A DNA stretch of 26,513 nt from JBCBWG01 sp036804185. Its GTDB lineage: Bacteria; Pseudomonadota; Alphaproteobacteria; Rhizobiales; Hyphomicrobiaceae. Positions 16,359 through 22,773 of the stretch are shown piece after piece. The notes beneath the pieces are model-generated. The model made no database searches and was not told the origin of the DNA. It worked only from the letters and a program-made list of their open reading frames with translations. The stretch covers positions 1 to 26,513 of the forward strand of contig JBHJOC010000063.1 in NCBI GenBank assembly GCA_050330095.1, given 5' to 3'. The position numbers and the translations under genes are program-made. Numbering within the stretch: position 1 is the stretch's first letter; the number at the start of each line of letters is the position of its first letter.

Positions 16359-17789
16359 TCATGTCGGCAATCGGATCGAGGCGCGCAGTCCGCCGAGCGT
16401 GCTCGATGACAGCGTGATTTCGCCACCGTGCGCTCGGGTGATGTCGCGGGCGATGGCAAGGCCGAGGCCGCTGTTGCCTTGCTCCTGGTTTCGCGCGTGG
16501 TCGATGCGATAGAACGGTTTGAACACGTTCTCGCGTTCCTCGAGAGGGATCCCGGGCCCATCGTCCTCGATGTCGATGCGAATGCTGCGCCGCTGACTTG
16601 TCACGCGGACAAGGACAGTGCTGCCATAGCGGCACGCGTTGCTGATGAGGTTGGTCAAGGCGCGCTTAAGCGCTTGCCGTTTGACGTCGGCAAGCAGGTC
16701 CCGTCGGCGCGTCCGCACTCGGAGTTCGATCGTGTGGCCAACGCGCTGGGCTTCGTCGACGACCTCGCGAGCAAGTGCAACGAGGTCGGTTGCGCTCGGT
16801 TGCTCTCCACCGTCGCCGCGGGTGAATGCGAGATAATCCTCGAGCATGTGCTCCATATCATGCACATCGCGCAGCAGCGATTTCTGCTCAGGCCCCTCTT
16901 CAAGAAATGCAAGCTGCAGCTTGAACCGGGTCAATACAGTTCTCAGGTCGTGACTGACGCCAGCAAGCATCTTCGTGCGCTGCTCGACGTGCTGGGAGAT
17001 GCGGTCCTGCATCTCCAGGAACGCCACTGTCGCCTGCCTCACCTCGCGGGCACCGCGCGGTTTCAAGTCGGATAGTGACGTCACTCGGCCACGGCCAAAG
17101 GCCTCCGCTGCTTCGGCAAGCCGCAGGATCGGACGGATCTGGTTGCGCAGGAACAGGATCGACACCGTGATCAGAACCGCCGATGTTCCGACCATCCAGA
17201 TCAAGAAGATGTGCGAGTTGGACGCATAGGTCTGGCTTCGCCGCGTGATGAAGCGAAGGATCGCGTCGCTCGTTTGCACGCGGATCTCGACGTGCTTCGA
17301 TCGGCCAATGGTATCAATCCAGAACGGCTGATCGCGCAGAACCTCTCGGATTTCATTGGATAGGGTTTTATCGAGCAAACTGAAGAACGGCTTCGGTTGA
17401 TCACGCGGGAGTTCGCCGGCGGGCAGCACTTGAACAAGGATGGCAAGCTGGTCGCGCGCGAGGTCCGTCAATTGGCGATAGTCGTCGTTACGCTCGTAAG
17501 TCTTATAAAGCTCGACGATTGCGGCGATGTCGCGCGCGGTTGCCTCGGACAGGCGGCGGGTCACGGCCTGCCAGTGGCTCTCCATGAAGACGTAGGCAAT
17601 GACCCCTTCCAGCATCACGATGGGCGTGATGATGATCAAAATGGCCCGTGCGTAGAGGCCCTTCGGTACAAACTCGCTGATGTAGCTGAACAGGAAGGTC
17701 GGCAGACCGCGCACGCGCGAAATGACGTGCTGCAGCAGGCCTATGGCTGCGCCGAGTTCGCGGTTCGCCCTGCTTGTCTCGAATGCCAT
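16359..17789 (-). CDS. EnvZ-type membrane sensor histidine kinase
   Basis: 476 residues. Two membrane helices, about 48-68 and 194-214, enclose a periplasmic sensor region of about 125 residues; a HAMP linker follows (215-268), then the dimerisation and phosphotransfer helix with H280 in AGVSHDLRTVLTRFKLQL. The ATPase domain has the N box (NACRYG, N384), DDGPGIP at 409-415, the F box FKPFYRID and GNSGLGLAIA at 438-447. The short loop and LRTVLTRFKLQL sequence match the EnvZ class. It lies 160 bases after the PetR-like regulator on the same strand, so it is its probable partner. The Rhodobacter petPR locus was described without a kinase; here one is adjacent. Signal unknown. The ATG at 17789 has a weak ribosome-binding site. 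Confidence 0.94.
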   Translation of the reverse strand: MAFETSRANRELGAAIGLLQHVISRVRGLPTFLFSYISEFVPKGLYARAILIIITPIVMLEGVIAYVFMESHWQAVTRRLSEATARDIAAIVELYKTYERNDDYRQLTDLARDQLAILVQVLPAGELPRDQPKPFFSLLDKTLSNEIREVLRDQPFWIDTIGRSKHVEIRVQTSDAILRFITRRSQTYASNSHIFLIWMVGTSAVLITVSILFLRNQIRPILRLAEAAEAFGRGRVTSLSDLKPRGAREVRQATVAFLEMQDRISQHVEQRTKMLAGVSHDLRTVLTRFKLQLAFLEEGPEQKSLLRDVHDMEHMLEDYLAFTRGDGGEQPSATDLVALAREVVDEAQRVGHTIELRVRTRRRDLLADVKRQALKRALTNLISNACRYGSTVLVRVTSQRRSIRIDIEDDGPGIPLEERENVFKPFYRIDHARNQEQGNSGLGLAIARDITRAHGGEITLSSSTLGGLRASIRLPT

Positions 17790-17949
17790 TGCGCTCGGCC
17801 GTTGGTGGTTTCGGTCGCAAGCCGTTCCTTACGAAGCCCTCGCCGCAGCGACGATGGGATCCCCGACAGCGTTACCATGCCGGCTCACGTGAGCTTGGGC
17901 AACGACTGCGGCATGTGCACGAATGATGCTCCGGCTGCGGTTTCGTTAC

Positions 17950-18708
17950 TCAGTCGATATACAAGACGTAACCCTTGCCGCGTACGGTCTGAAGGTAGGT
18001 GGGGTTTGACGGATCCTTTTCGAACTTCCGGCGCAGTCGGGTGATCTGGACGTCAATGGTGCGCTGAGCGCCTGTCGCATCGTCGGCAGCCAACTCGTGC
18101 CGCTGAATGGTCATGCCTGGGCGAGCCGCGAAGATGCGCATGAGCTCTCGCTCGCGATCGGTCAGTTTGATCACCTCGTCGCCATGGCGCAGTTCGCCGC
18201 GCGTAACGTTGAAGCGGTACGGCCCCATGGCGATCTCGTCTTTCTGCGCGTTAACCTCGCCGGACGTGCGGCGCAAAATGTTGCGCAACCTAAGCACGAG
18301 TTCTCGTGGATCGAATGGCTTCGAGATATAATCGTCGACGCCGATCTCGAGCCCCTCGATGCGCTGCATCGGTTCCGAGTTGGCGGTCAGCAAACAGATC
18401 GGAACAGAGCTCGAGTTTCGCAGGTCGCGCGCGAGCGACAGCCCACTCTCGCCAGGCATCATGACATCGAGGAGCACGAGGTCGAAGGCGAGCCCGCGCA
18501 TTGCGGCCCGCGCTGCTTCGGCGCTCTCGGTTGGTGTTACTCTGAAGCCGTGGTCGACGAGGTACCGGGCAAGGAGCTGGCGGATCCGATCATCGTCGTC
18601 GACGACCAAGATATGAGGCGCGTCATCGAGCGCCGTGGTTGACATGCCGTCGCGTCGGAACCGCAGTGATCCGGGACCCTGAGCCGGGACGCCCTCGTCT
18701 GTCGGCAT
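17950..18708 (-). CDS. petR: OmpR-family response regulator, PetR-like
   Basis: 252 residues. The receiver domain (32-145) has the acidic pocket DDDD at 37-40, phospho-acceptor D81 (LLDVMMPG), T108 and K130; the winged-helix domain (about 155-252) ends in the OmpR/PhoB-type recognition segment IDVQITRLRRKFEKDP and GKGYVLY. The ATG at 18708 is chosen because GGGGAGG lies 8 bases upstream, which gives an unusual 30-residue N-terminal extension; a shorter start at 18645 is closer to the family length but has no ribosome-binding site. Adjacency to a MarR-type gene and ilvE matches the petP-petR locus known from Rhodobacter capsulatus, where PetR is required for cytochrome bc1 and c synthesis. The function here is inferred from that synteny. 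It probably receives phosphate from the downstream kinase. Confidence 0.93.
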   Translation of the reverse strand: MPTDEGVPAQGPGSLRFRRDGMSTTALDDAPHILVVDDDDRIRQLLARYLVDHGFRVTPTESAEAARAAMRGLAFDLVLLDVMMPGESGLSLARDLRNSSSVPICLLTANSEPMQRIEGLEIGVDDYISKPFDPRELVLRLRNILRRTSGEVNAQKDEIAMGPYRFNVTRGELRHGDEVIKLTDRERELMRIFAARPGMTIQRHELAADDATGAQRTIDVQITRLRRKFEKDPSNPTYLQTVRGKGYVLYID

Positions 18709-18760
18709 GGTCGCCACCTCCCCGTCGGCAGAGCCTCGTGAGGCGTCGCGCCTAAATTGA

Positions 18761-18788
18761 CTCATAGCTGCAGCGCGTTCGGTGTCAA
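18761..18788 (-). promoter_or_regulatory. Promoter of petR
   Basis: On the minus strand a perfect TTGACA (18783-18788) is followed after 16 bases by TATGAG (18761-18766), four of six matches to the -10. Transcription would begin near 18754, about 46 bases before the petR ATG at 18708. It means petR can be expressed separately from the upstream MarR-type gene. Confidence 0.55.
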
Positions 18789-18858
18789 TTAAGGCGCGAG
18801 ACACGCCTCACTCAGTCATTGATGGCCAATGGAGCCCGCAGCGGGCTCAACTGACACC
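18781..18858. repeat. 13-bp imperfect inverted repeat flanking the petR promoter, candidate operator pair
   Basis: GGTGTCAATTAAG at 18781-18793 and, on the other strand, GGTGTCAGTTGAG at 18846-18858 match at 11 of 13 positions; both differences are A/G. The petR -35 box lies inside the first arm. The spacing between arms is 52 bases, so it is more like two oppositely oriented binding sites than a hairpin. Confidence 0.4.
18832..18848 (-). terminator. Hairpin after the MarR-type gene
   Basis: GAGCCCGC and GCGGGCTC are separated by a single base, forming a perfect palindrome that would fold as a 6-bp stem with a 5-base loop. It is 35 bases downstream of the petP-like stop (minus strand) and before the petR promoter. 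There is no U-tract, so attenuation is only possible, not shown. Confidence 0.4.
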
Positions 18859-18882
18859 GTGAGCCCACAACCCCGAGAGGAT

Positions 18883-19425
18883 CTAAGCGCGAGTGTTGAT
18901 CAGCGCCAAGACCCGCTGCCGATCTGCATCGCTGACCATGGCGGCCAGGAACGCCCTGACGACAGCTTCATCCCGTTCGCAGAGCGAATTCAGGGCTGCA
19001 TGGATCCGCTGGACTTGCAGTTCGGTCAAAGTCCGAGCGAGTTCGCTCCCCGTTGCGGTCGCATAAAGCAGGCGTTGGCGCCGGTCGTTGGCACCGGGTC
19101 TCTGCTCGATGAAGCCGCCTGCGATCAACTCCTTGAGGACGCGAGACAGGCTCTGCTTGGTGATCTTGAGGATGTCGAGCAGTTCGGCAATGGGGAGGCC
19201 CGGATGCCGGTTGACGAAATACAGCGCGCGATGGTGCGCGCGACCGAACCCATGTCGTGCGAGCAGCGCGTCAGCTTCACCCGTGAAGTCCCGATATGCG
19301 AAATAGAGGAGCTCAACGATCTCGACGATCCCCTCCGATGCGACACCGCGTGAGGCTGCGCCGGTCCGAGCACCCGCCTCAAGGCCTCGCAGATCTTCTG
19401 CCGACAGGCGGCTTGCATCCTGCAC
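18883..19425 (-). CDS. petP: MarR-family regulator, PetP-like
   Basis: 180 residues. After about 28 variable residues comes a MarR-type winged helix: helix AYRDFTGEADALLARHGFGRAHHRAL, helix-turn-helix LPIAELLDILKITKQSLSRVLKELIAGGFIEQ, and the wing with RPGANDRRQRLLYATATG, the Asp-Arg-Arg of which is typical of MarR. The GTG at 19425 is well supported by AGGAGG 5 bases upstream. Placement immediately before an OmpR-type regulator, and near ilvE, fits PetP of the Rhodobacter petPR locus. Ligand unknown. Sites for it may include the inverted arms flanking the petR promoter, which is speculation. Confidence 0.92.
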   Translation of the reverse strand: MQDASRLSAEDLRGLEAGARTGAASRGVASEGIVEIVELLYFAYRDFTGEADALLARHGFGRAHHRALYFVNRHPGLPIAELLDILKITKQSLSRVLKELIAGGFIEQRPGANDRRQRLLYATATGSELARTLTELQVQRIHAALNSLCERDEAVVRAFLAAMVSDADRQRVLALINTRA

Positions 19426-20016
19426 GTGGTCCTCCTTGCTGGTCCGGCTCTCGTGTCAGGCCAGCCGATCAGTCTGCTTCAGCCCACCCGGCGCCGACGA
19501 GATGACAGGGCAGCGCCTGACAACCAAGTCGACACGCACGCATGGCGCTGCCGGGGCAGTCCAAAAACCAAGCAAACCCGCACCGACCTTTCGATGATCT
19601 GCGGACGCATTAAAGCATCGGGGTGCCCGCCACGCACCGTCCCGACGCGCGCCTGGGGGCTGGTTCGCCACGTGCCTTGAAATAGGTCAGTGATGTTGAC
19701 TTATCTATCTGCGACCACTAGCCATGACAACCGTGTGAAACCGTAAGTCCGTGGCATTGTATTGCGGGCAGTCGTTGCGCAGCTGCCTCCAGCAGGGCAA
19801 CGCACGGCCTCTCGTTTCGTCGAGGGAAGGGTCTGACGTCGAAGCTGTCGCAGTGTTTGCCCAACCGTCGGGAGCCATTGTCCAGCTGCGCGACCTGAAG
19901 CGGCGCAACATCGGTCGCTCATTGGGTCTGCGGACCGAACGTTTCACCTCAATCGGGGCCACGGCTTGATTGCAACCGATACCGTGGTGCAACCGCAACC
20001 GGGAAGAGTGAAACAT
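19426..20016. other. Divergent intergenic region between petP-like gene and ilvE
   Basis: About 590 bases with no credible gene. A long minus-strand open frame here runs deep into ilvE and is a shadow. On the plus strand TTGACT (19696-19701) could be a -35, with only a poor -10 (TAGCCA) after 17 bases; GTCA and TGAC 7 bases apart (19686-19700) overlap it. A second element, GGTCTGCGGACCGA at 19925-19938, lies 79 bases before ilvE. Confidence 0.5.
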
Positions 20017-20919
20017 ATGGCCGAGCTGGTTCCCTACGACGATCGCGACGGCGTCATCTGGTACAACGGTGAACTGATCCCCTGGCGTGACGCCAAGCTG
20101 CATGTTCTGAGCCACGGGCTGCATTATGCGAGCGCCGTGTTTGAAGGTGAGCGTGCTTATGGTGGCGAAATCTTCAAGCTGACCGAGCACAGCGAACGGC
20201 TCGTCGATGGTGGAAGGGCGCTGGACTTCGAGATCCCCTACTCGGTCGCAGAAATTGATCAGGCCTGCCGCGACGTGGTTGCGGCCAACAATCTGGTCGA
20301 CTGCTATGTTCGTCCGATAGCGTGGCGCGGCAGCGAAATGATGGGTGTTTCGGCGCAAAATACCCGGATCAATCTCGCAGTCGCGGCCTGGAACTGGGGC
20401 TCTTATTTTCCGATCGAGCAGCGTTTGAAGGGCATCCGCGTCACTTGGGCCAAATACCGTCGGCCCGACCCGATGACGGCGCCAGCGCGCACCAAGGCCA
20501 CGGGCCTTTACATGATCGGCACGATTGAAAAGCACCGCGCTGAGCGCGAGGGCTTTTCCGAAGCCTTGATGCTCGATTGGCGTGGCCGTGTGGCCGAATG
20601 CACGAGCGGCAATATTTTCTTCGTCAAGGGTACGGAGCTTCACTCACCGACACCCGATTGCTTCCTCGATGGTATTACGCGGCGCACCGTGATTGAACTT
20701 GCAAAAGCGCGCGGCTACACCTCGATTGATCGTGTGATCATGCCCGAAGAGCTTGCCGGCTTCGACGAGTGCTTCATGGTTGGGACCGCCGCCGAAGTCA
20801 CGCCAATCGCGTCGATTGGTGATGTCGTGTTTACGCCGGGGACGGTCTGCGAGACGTTGATCCACGACTATACCGCCGCCGTCCAGCCTAAGCGCGCGGG
20901 CGCGCAAGCTGCGGAATAG
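20017..20919 (+). CDS. ilvE: Branched-chain amino acid aminotransferase
   Basis: 300-residue fold-type IV PLP enzyme that interconverts branched-chain 2-oxo acids with Leu, Ile and Val using glutamate. HVLSHGLHYASAVFEGERAY at 29-48 is the class IV N-terminal signature, K160 in ARTKATG is the PLP lysine, and E194 in RVAECTSGNIFFVKG with VGTAAEVTPI near 255-264 complete the active site. The ATG at 20017 is chosen because GGAAGAG lies 8 bases upstream and homologues begin around this point; an upstream TTG at 19966 is not needed. Its position next to petP/petR-like regulators is conserved in alphaproteobacteria. It may belong to a D-amino-acid-transferase-like subgroup, but the length and motifs favour IlvE. 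Confidence 0.95.
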   Translation: MAELVPYDDRDGVIWYNGELIPWRDAKLHVLSHGLHYASAVFEGERAYGGEIFKLTEHSERLVDGGRALDFEIPYSVAEIDQACRDVVAANNLVDCYVRPIAWRGSEMMGVSAQNTRINLAVAAWNWGSYFPIEQRLKGIRVTWAKYRRPDPMTAPARTKATGLYMIGTIEKHRAEREGFSEALMLDWRGRVAECTSGNIFFVKGTELHSPTPDCFLDGITRRTVIELAKARGYTSIDRVIMPEELAGFDECFMVGTAAEVTPIASIGDVVFTPGTVCETLIHDYTAAVQPKRAGAQAAE

Positions 20920-20943
20920 TGCTTCACACTGGAGCAACGGAGG

Positions 20944-20959
20944 TCGGGCGTGAGCCCGA
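20944..20959 (+). terminator. Hairpin after ilvE
   Basis: TCGGGC, loop GTGA (GNRA type), GCCCGA form a perfect 6-bp stem 25 bases after the ilvE stop. The following sequence, TCTCGCC, has little U-tract, so efficiency is uncertain. Confidence 0.5.
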
Positions 20960-21160
20960 TCTCGCCAGCGCCCGGGAGCGGCATATTGCACGCCGAGGCG
21001 AGATTTTGCGACGGTGCTGCGCCGGTCCGTTACGGGCCCACGGCCTTCGATCGAGGGATGAGTGCGCAGGCCCAGACCGTTTGATGATGACTGCCGCGAA
21101 AGGTTGGTAGAGCGCGCAGGGCCCTGGCGCTCGCACCGTCGGGTATCACCATTCGAGGAA

Positions 21161-21430
21161 TTACACCGACCCGGTTTCGCCGTCTGTGCGCTTGCCCATG
21201 AGGAGTACGGCCCAAACGGGGACAAGGACGCCGCTTGCAACGGCTGCAAGGGCGAGCGCGGATTCCTTTGAGAGCCCGATCCCAAGAGCCTCGAGCACAA
21301 GCCAGGCGACACCAAGCCAGAAGAGCGTTGGAACGACCACGAGAATAAGTACGCTCAGGAGAAACGCAGAAACCATTCCGATCGCGCGGCGGTCTTTCGC
21401 CTGGGAGGTCACGACGGTTGTGGTAGCCAT
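21161..21430 (-). CDS. Small membrane protein of unknown function, two helices
   Basis: 89 residues: a short polar N-terminus (ATTTVVTSQAKDRR), a long hydrophobic stretch at about 18-48, a short loop (GLSKESA), a second hydrophobic helix at about 57-78, and a charged C-terminus (KRTDGETGSV). This composition and charge distribution favour a real inner-membrane protein, with both ends probably cytoplasmic. The ATG at 21430 has only a weak purine-rich site (GAAAGAG). I recognise no family. It stands alone between ilvE and sciP with non-coding DNA on both sides; no neighbour suggests a role. Confidence 0.6.
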   Translation of the reverse strand: MATTTVVTSQAKDRRAIGMVSAFLLSVLILVVVPTLFWLGVAWLVLEALGIGLSKESALALAAVASGVLVPVWAVLLMGKRTDGETGSV

Positions 21431-21692
21431 GAGCTTGGTGCTCTTTCCGAATCAGTCACCGGGAATAGGTTACGATATTTTTGCGATCCTAACAGCCGAT
21501 TAAAATTTGGCTTCGAATTGTCGAAACCGCGACGCGCGCTCAGCGCAAAACTTTGGAGACCTACCTCGGTTGTCTGGAGCCCTGTCGACGGAGTTGGCCC
21601 GAGCAAACGACCATTGGGAGGCACTCGTTCGACGAGGCGGACGCTGCCAGAGGCACCTGCAAACGCTGGTAGTGCCTAAGATCGCCCCCCAC

Positions 21693-21719
21693 CTGAAACC
21701 AGGCTCACCTTTGTTTCAG
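21693..21719. repeat. Perfect 7-bp inverted repeat
   Basis: CTGAAAC (21693-21699) and GTTTCAG (21713-21719) are perfect complements around a 13-base loop. It is 50 bases before the larger inverted repeat. Confidence 0.6.
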
Positions 21720-21768
21720 CGTCTGCCGAGGGTGACCAACGAAGTGCGGAAAGCGGATGCTACTGTTC

Positions 21769-21823
21769 TGTCTCCGAAACTTGGTTTCCTTTGCACCGCC
21801 CAATTGACCAAGTGTCGGAGACA
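21769..21823. repeat. 16-bp inverted repeat (15 of 16), possible MITE or IS end remnant
   Basis: TGTCTCCGAAACTTGG at 21769-21784 is complementary at 15 of 16 positions to CCAAGTGTCGGAGACA at 21808-21823, with a 23-base loop. Similarity continues outward with small gaps (GTTCTG against CAGGAAAC). The right arm is itself partly palindromic (GTGTC GGA GACAC at 21812-21824). Not linked to a gene end, so not an ordinary terminator; no target-site duplication is evident. Confidence 0.65.
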
Positions 21824-22114
21824 CAGGAAACACGAGCACCCTCATGAGTCTTGTGTTGCTTTTGTCACGAACGCTTGGCAGGCGAGACTGCAGAAAGTGC
21901 GGGCCAAGCGTGAGTGAGGCAACACTCGTCGAAAAGCCGCGAGGTCATGGAGGCGCACCCGCAGGGATCGCGCAATGTTTCGGCCCGATTATGCGCCGGA
22001 TCAACACCGTCGGCGACATGAGAGGCGTTCAAGATAAAGGGCTTTGTTCGGAGTTGGAAACGATCTCGCCGCGCCGATGGGCTCCGTTGCGAACGCGCTT
22101 GAGTCAGGCGCCAA

Positions 22115-22393
22115 TCAGCCGCGATAGTCTTGGACACGCGTCGCACGCAATCCGGCGAGCCCGTGCTTTTCGATCGATCGCTGCCAACTCAAGAACTCGT
22201 CGACGGTGAGCTTGTAGCGCTCGCAAGCCTCGTCAAGGCTCAAAAGGCCACCGCGCACCGCGGCTACAACCTCTGCCTTGCGGCGGATGACCCATCGTTT
22301 TGTGTCGCGAGGGGGGAGATCGGCGACGGTCAAGGGTGAACCGTCTGGCCCGATGACATAGCGCACGCGCGGTCTGAATTGTTGCTCGGTCAT
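22115..22393 (-). CDS. sciP: CtrA inhibitor SciP
   Basis: 92-residue DUF1153 protein. In Caulobacter SciP binds CtrA at its target promoters, preventing RNA polymerase recruitment, and also binds DNA; it restricts CtrA activity in G1 cells. The family core is unmistakable: RYVIGPDGSPLTVADLPP at 11-28, then RWVIRRKAEVVAAVRGG and the helix-turn-helix LLSLDEACERYKLTVDEFLSWQ, then KHGLAGLRATR. The ATG at 22393 matches the usual start; in-frame ATG 22420 and GTG 22423 upstream would add about ten residues. The ribosome-binding site is weak. A near-consensus CtrA box 51 bases upstream fits CtrA-controlled expression. It is downstream of phaC on the same strand but 380 bases away, so probably separately transcribed. 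Confidence 0.97.
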   Translation of the reverse strand: MTEQQFRPRVRYVIGPDGSPLTVADLPPRDTKRWVIRRKAEVVAAVRGGLLSLDEACERYKLTVDEFLSWQRSIEKHGLAGLRATRVQDYRG

Positions 22394-22773
22394 GCTACTC
22401 TTTACACGTTCAGTGACCATCACCCGACGTTACTCGCTGCGCATTAAAAGCGATCTAAACGGCAGAGTAAAGATTTCGTTTGAGCGTGCATGAAGTTAGG
22501 ACTTTTATTTGAGGTGTTGCCATAACTTGGGAAACGCGGCGGGCTCGTCCCGTACCACGTGACGAAGGGCGCAGTCCGGCCCATTGGCCGGTGTGATGGG
22601 GCTGCCTCAATATGGCGGGCTGAGGCAGTGGATGGGTGCGCAAGAACGCCGCGTCAGGCGCAACAACCAATCGGCCGGGCAACGGGGGCCGAAGATGCGC
22701 AGGCCAAACCGTCCACCGCAGCGGTGCGCAACGGTCCCACTTTTGGATTTTTGAAGCTCAATCGCTTACCAGC
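22394..22773. other. Intergenic region between phaC and sciP
   Basis: 380 bases without a credible gene. It holds the CtrA box and probable sciP promoter at the sciP end, and a compound hairpin near the phaC end: CACCGC/GCGGTG at 22714-22726 inside ACCGT/ACGGT at 22708-22735. The hairpin is 38-65 bases beyond the phaC stop and could end its transcript, though its tail is not U-rich. Confidence 0.55.
22444..22458 (-). promoter_or_regulatory. Near-consensus CtrA-binding site upstream of sciP
   Basis: On the minus strand TTAG-N7-TTAA (on the plus strand TTAA-N7-CTAA), one mismatch from the full CtrA box TTAA-N7-TTAA, 50-65 bases before the sciP ATG, a position that would overlap the -35 of a CtrA-activated promoter. 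Confidence 0.6.

Larger units (their letters stand above)
21431..22114. other. Gene-poor region with strong inverted repeats
   Basis: About 680 bases. Open frames exist but their translations are basic, Arg-rich and without recognisable domains, and none has a good start context. The region contains two clear inverted repeats (21693-21719 and 21769-21823) with no partner gene, which suggests a degraded mobile element or a structured untranslated RNA. No transposase fragment could be recognised. Confidence 0.55.

Noticed and set aside
19705..20643. Long minus-strand open frame (312 codons) over the ilvE upstream region and most of ilvE
   Set aside because: Antisense to a secure aminotransferase gene; the translation shows no domain, and long antisense frames are expected in GC-rich DNA.
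21095..21165. tRNA-like stretch containing TTGGTAGAGCGC, similar to a tRNA D-arm
   Set aside because: No acceptor stem, anticodon arm or GTTCGAATC-type T-arm can be paired around it at the correct distances; chance similarity.
21507..21917. Plus-strand open frame of 136 codons in the repeat-rich region
   Set aside because: It runs through the inverted repeats, has no ribosome-binding site and no recognisable domain; more likely non-coding.
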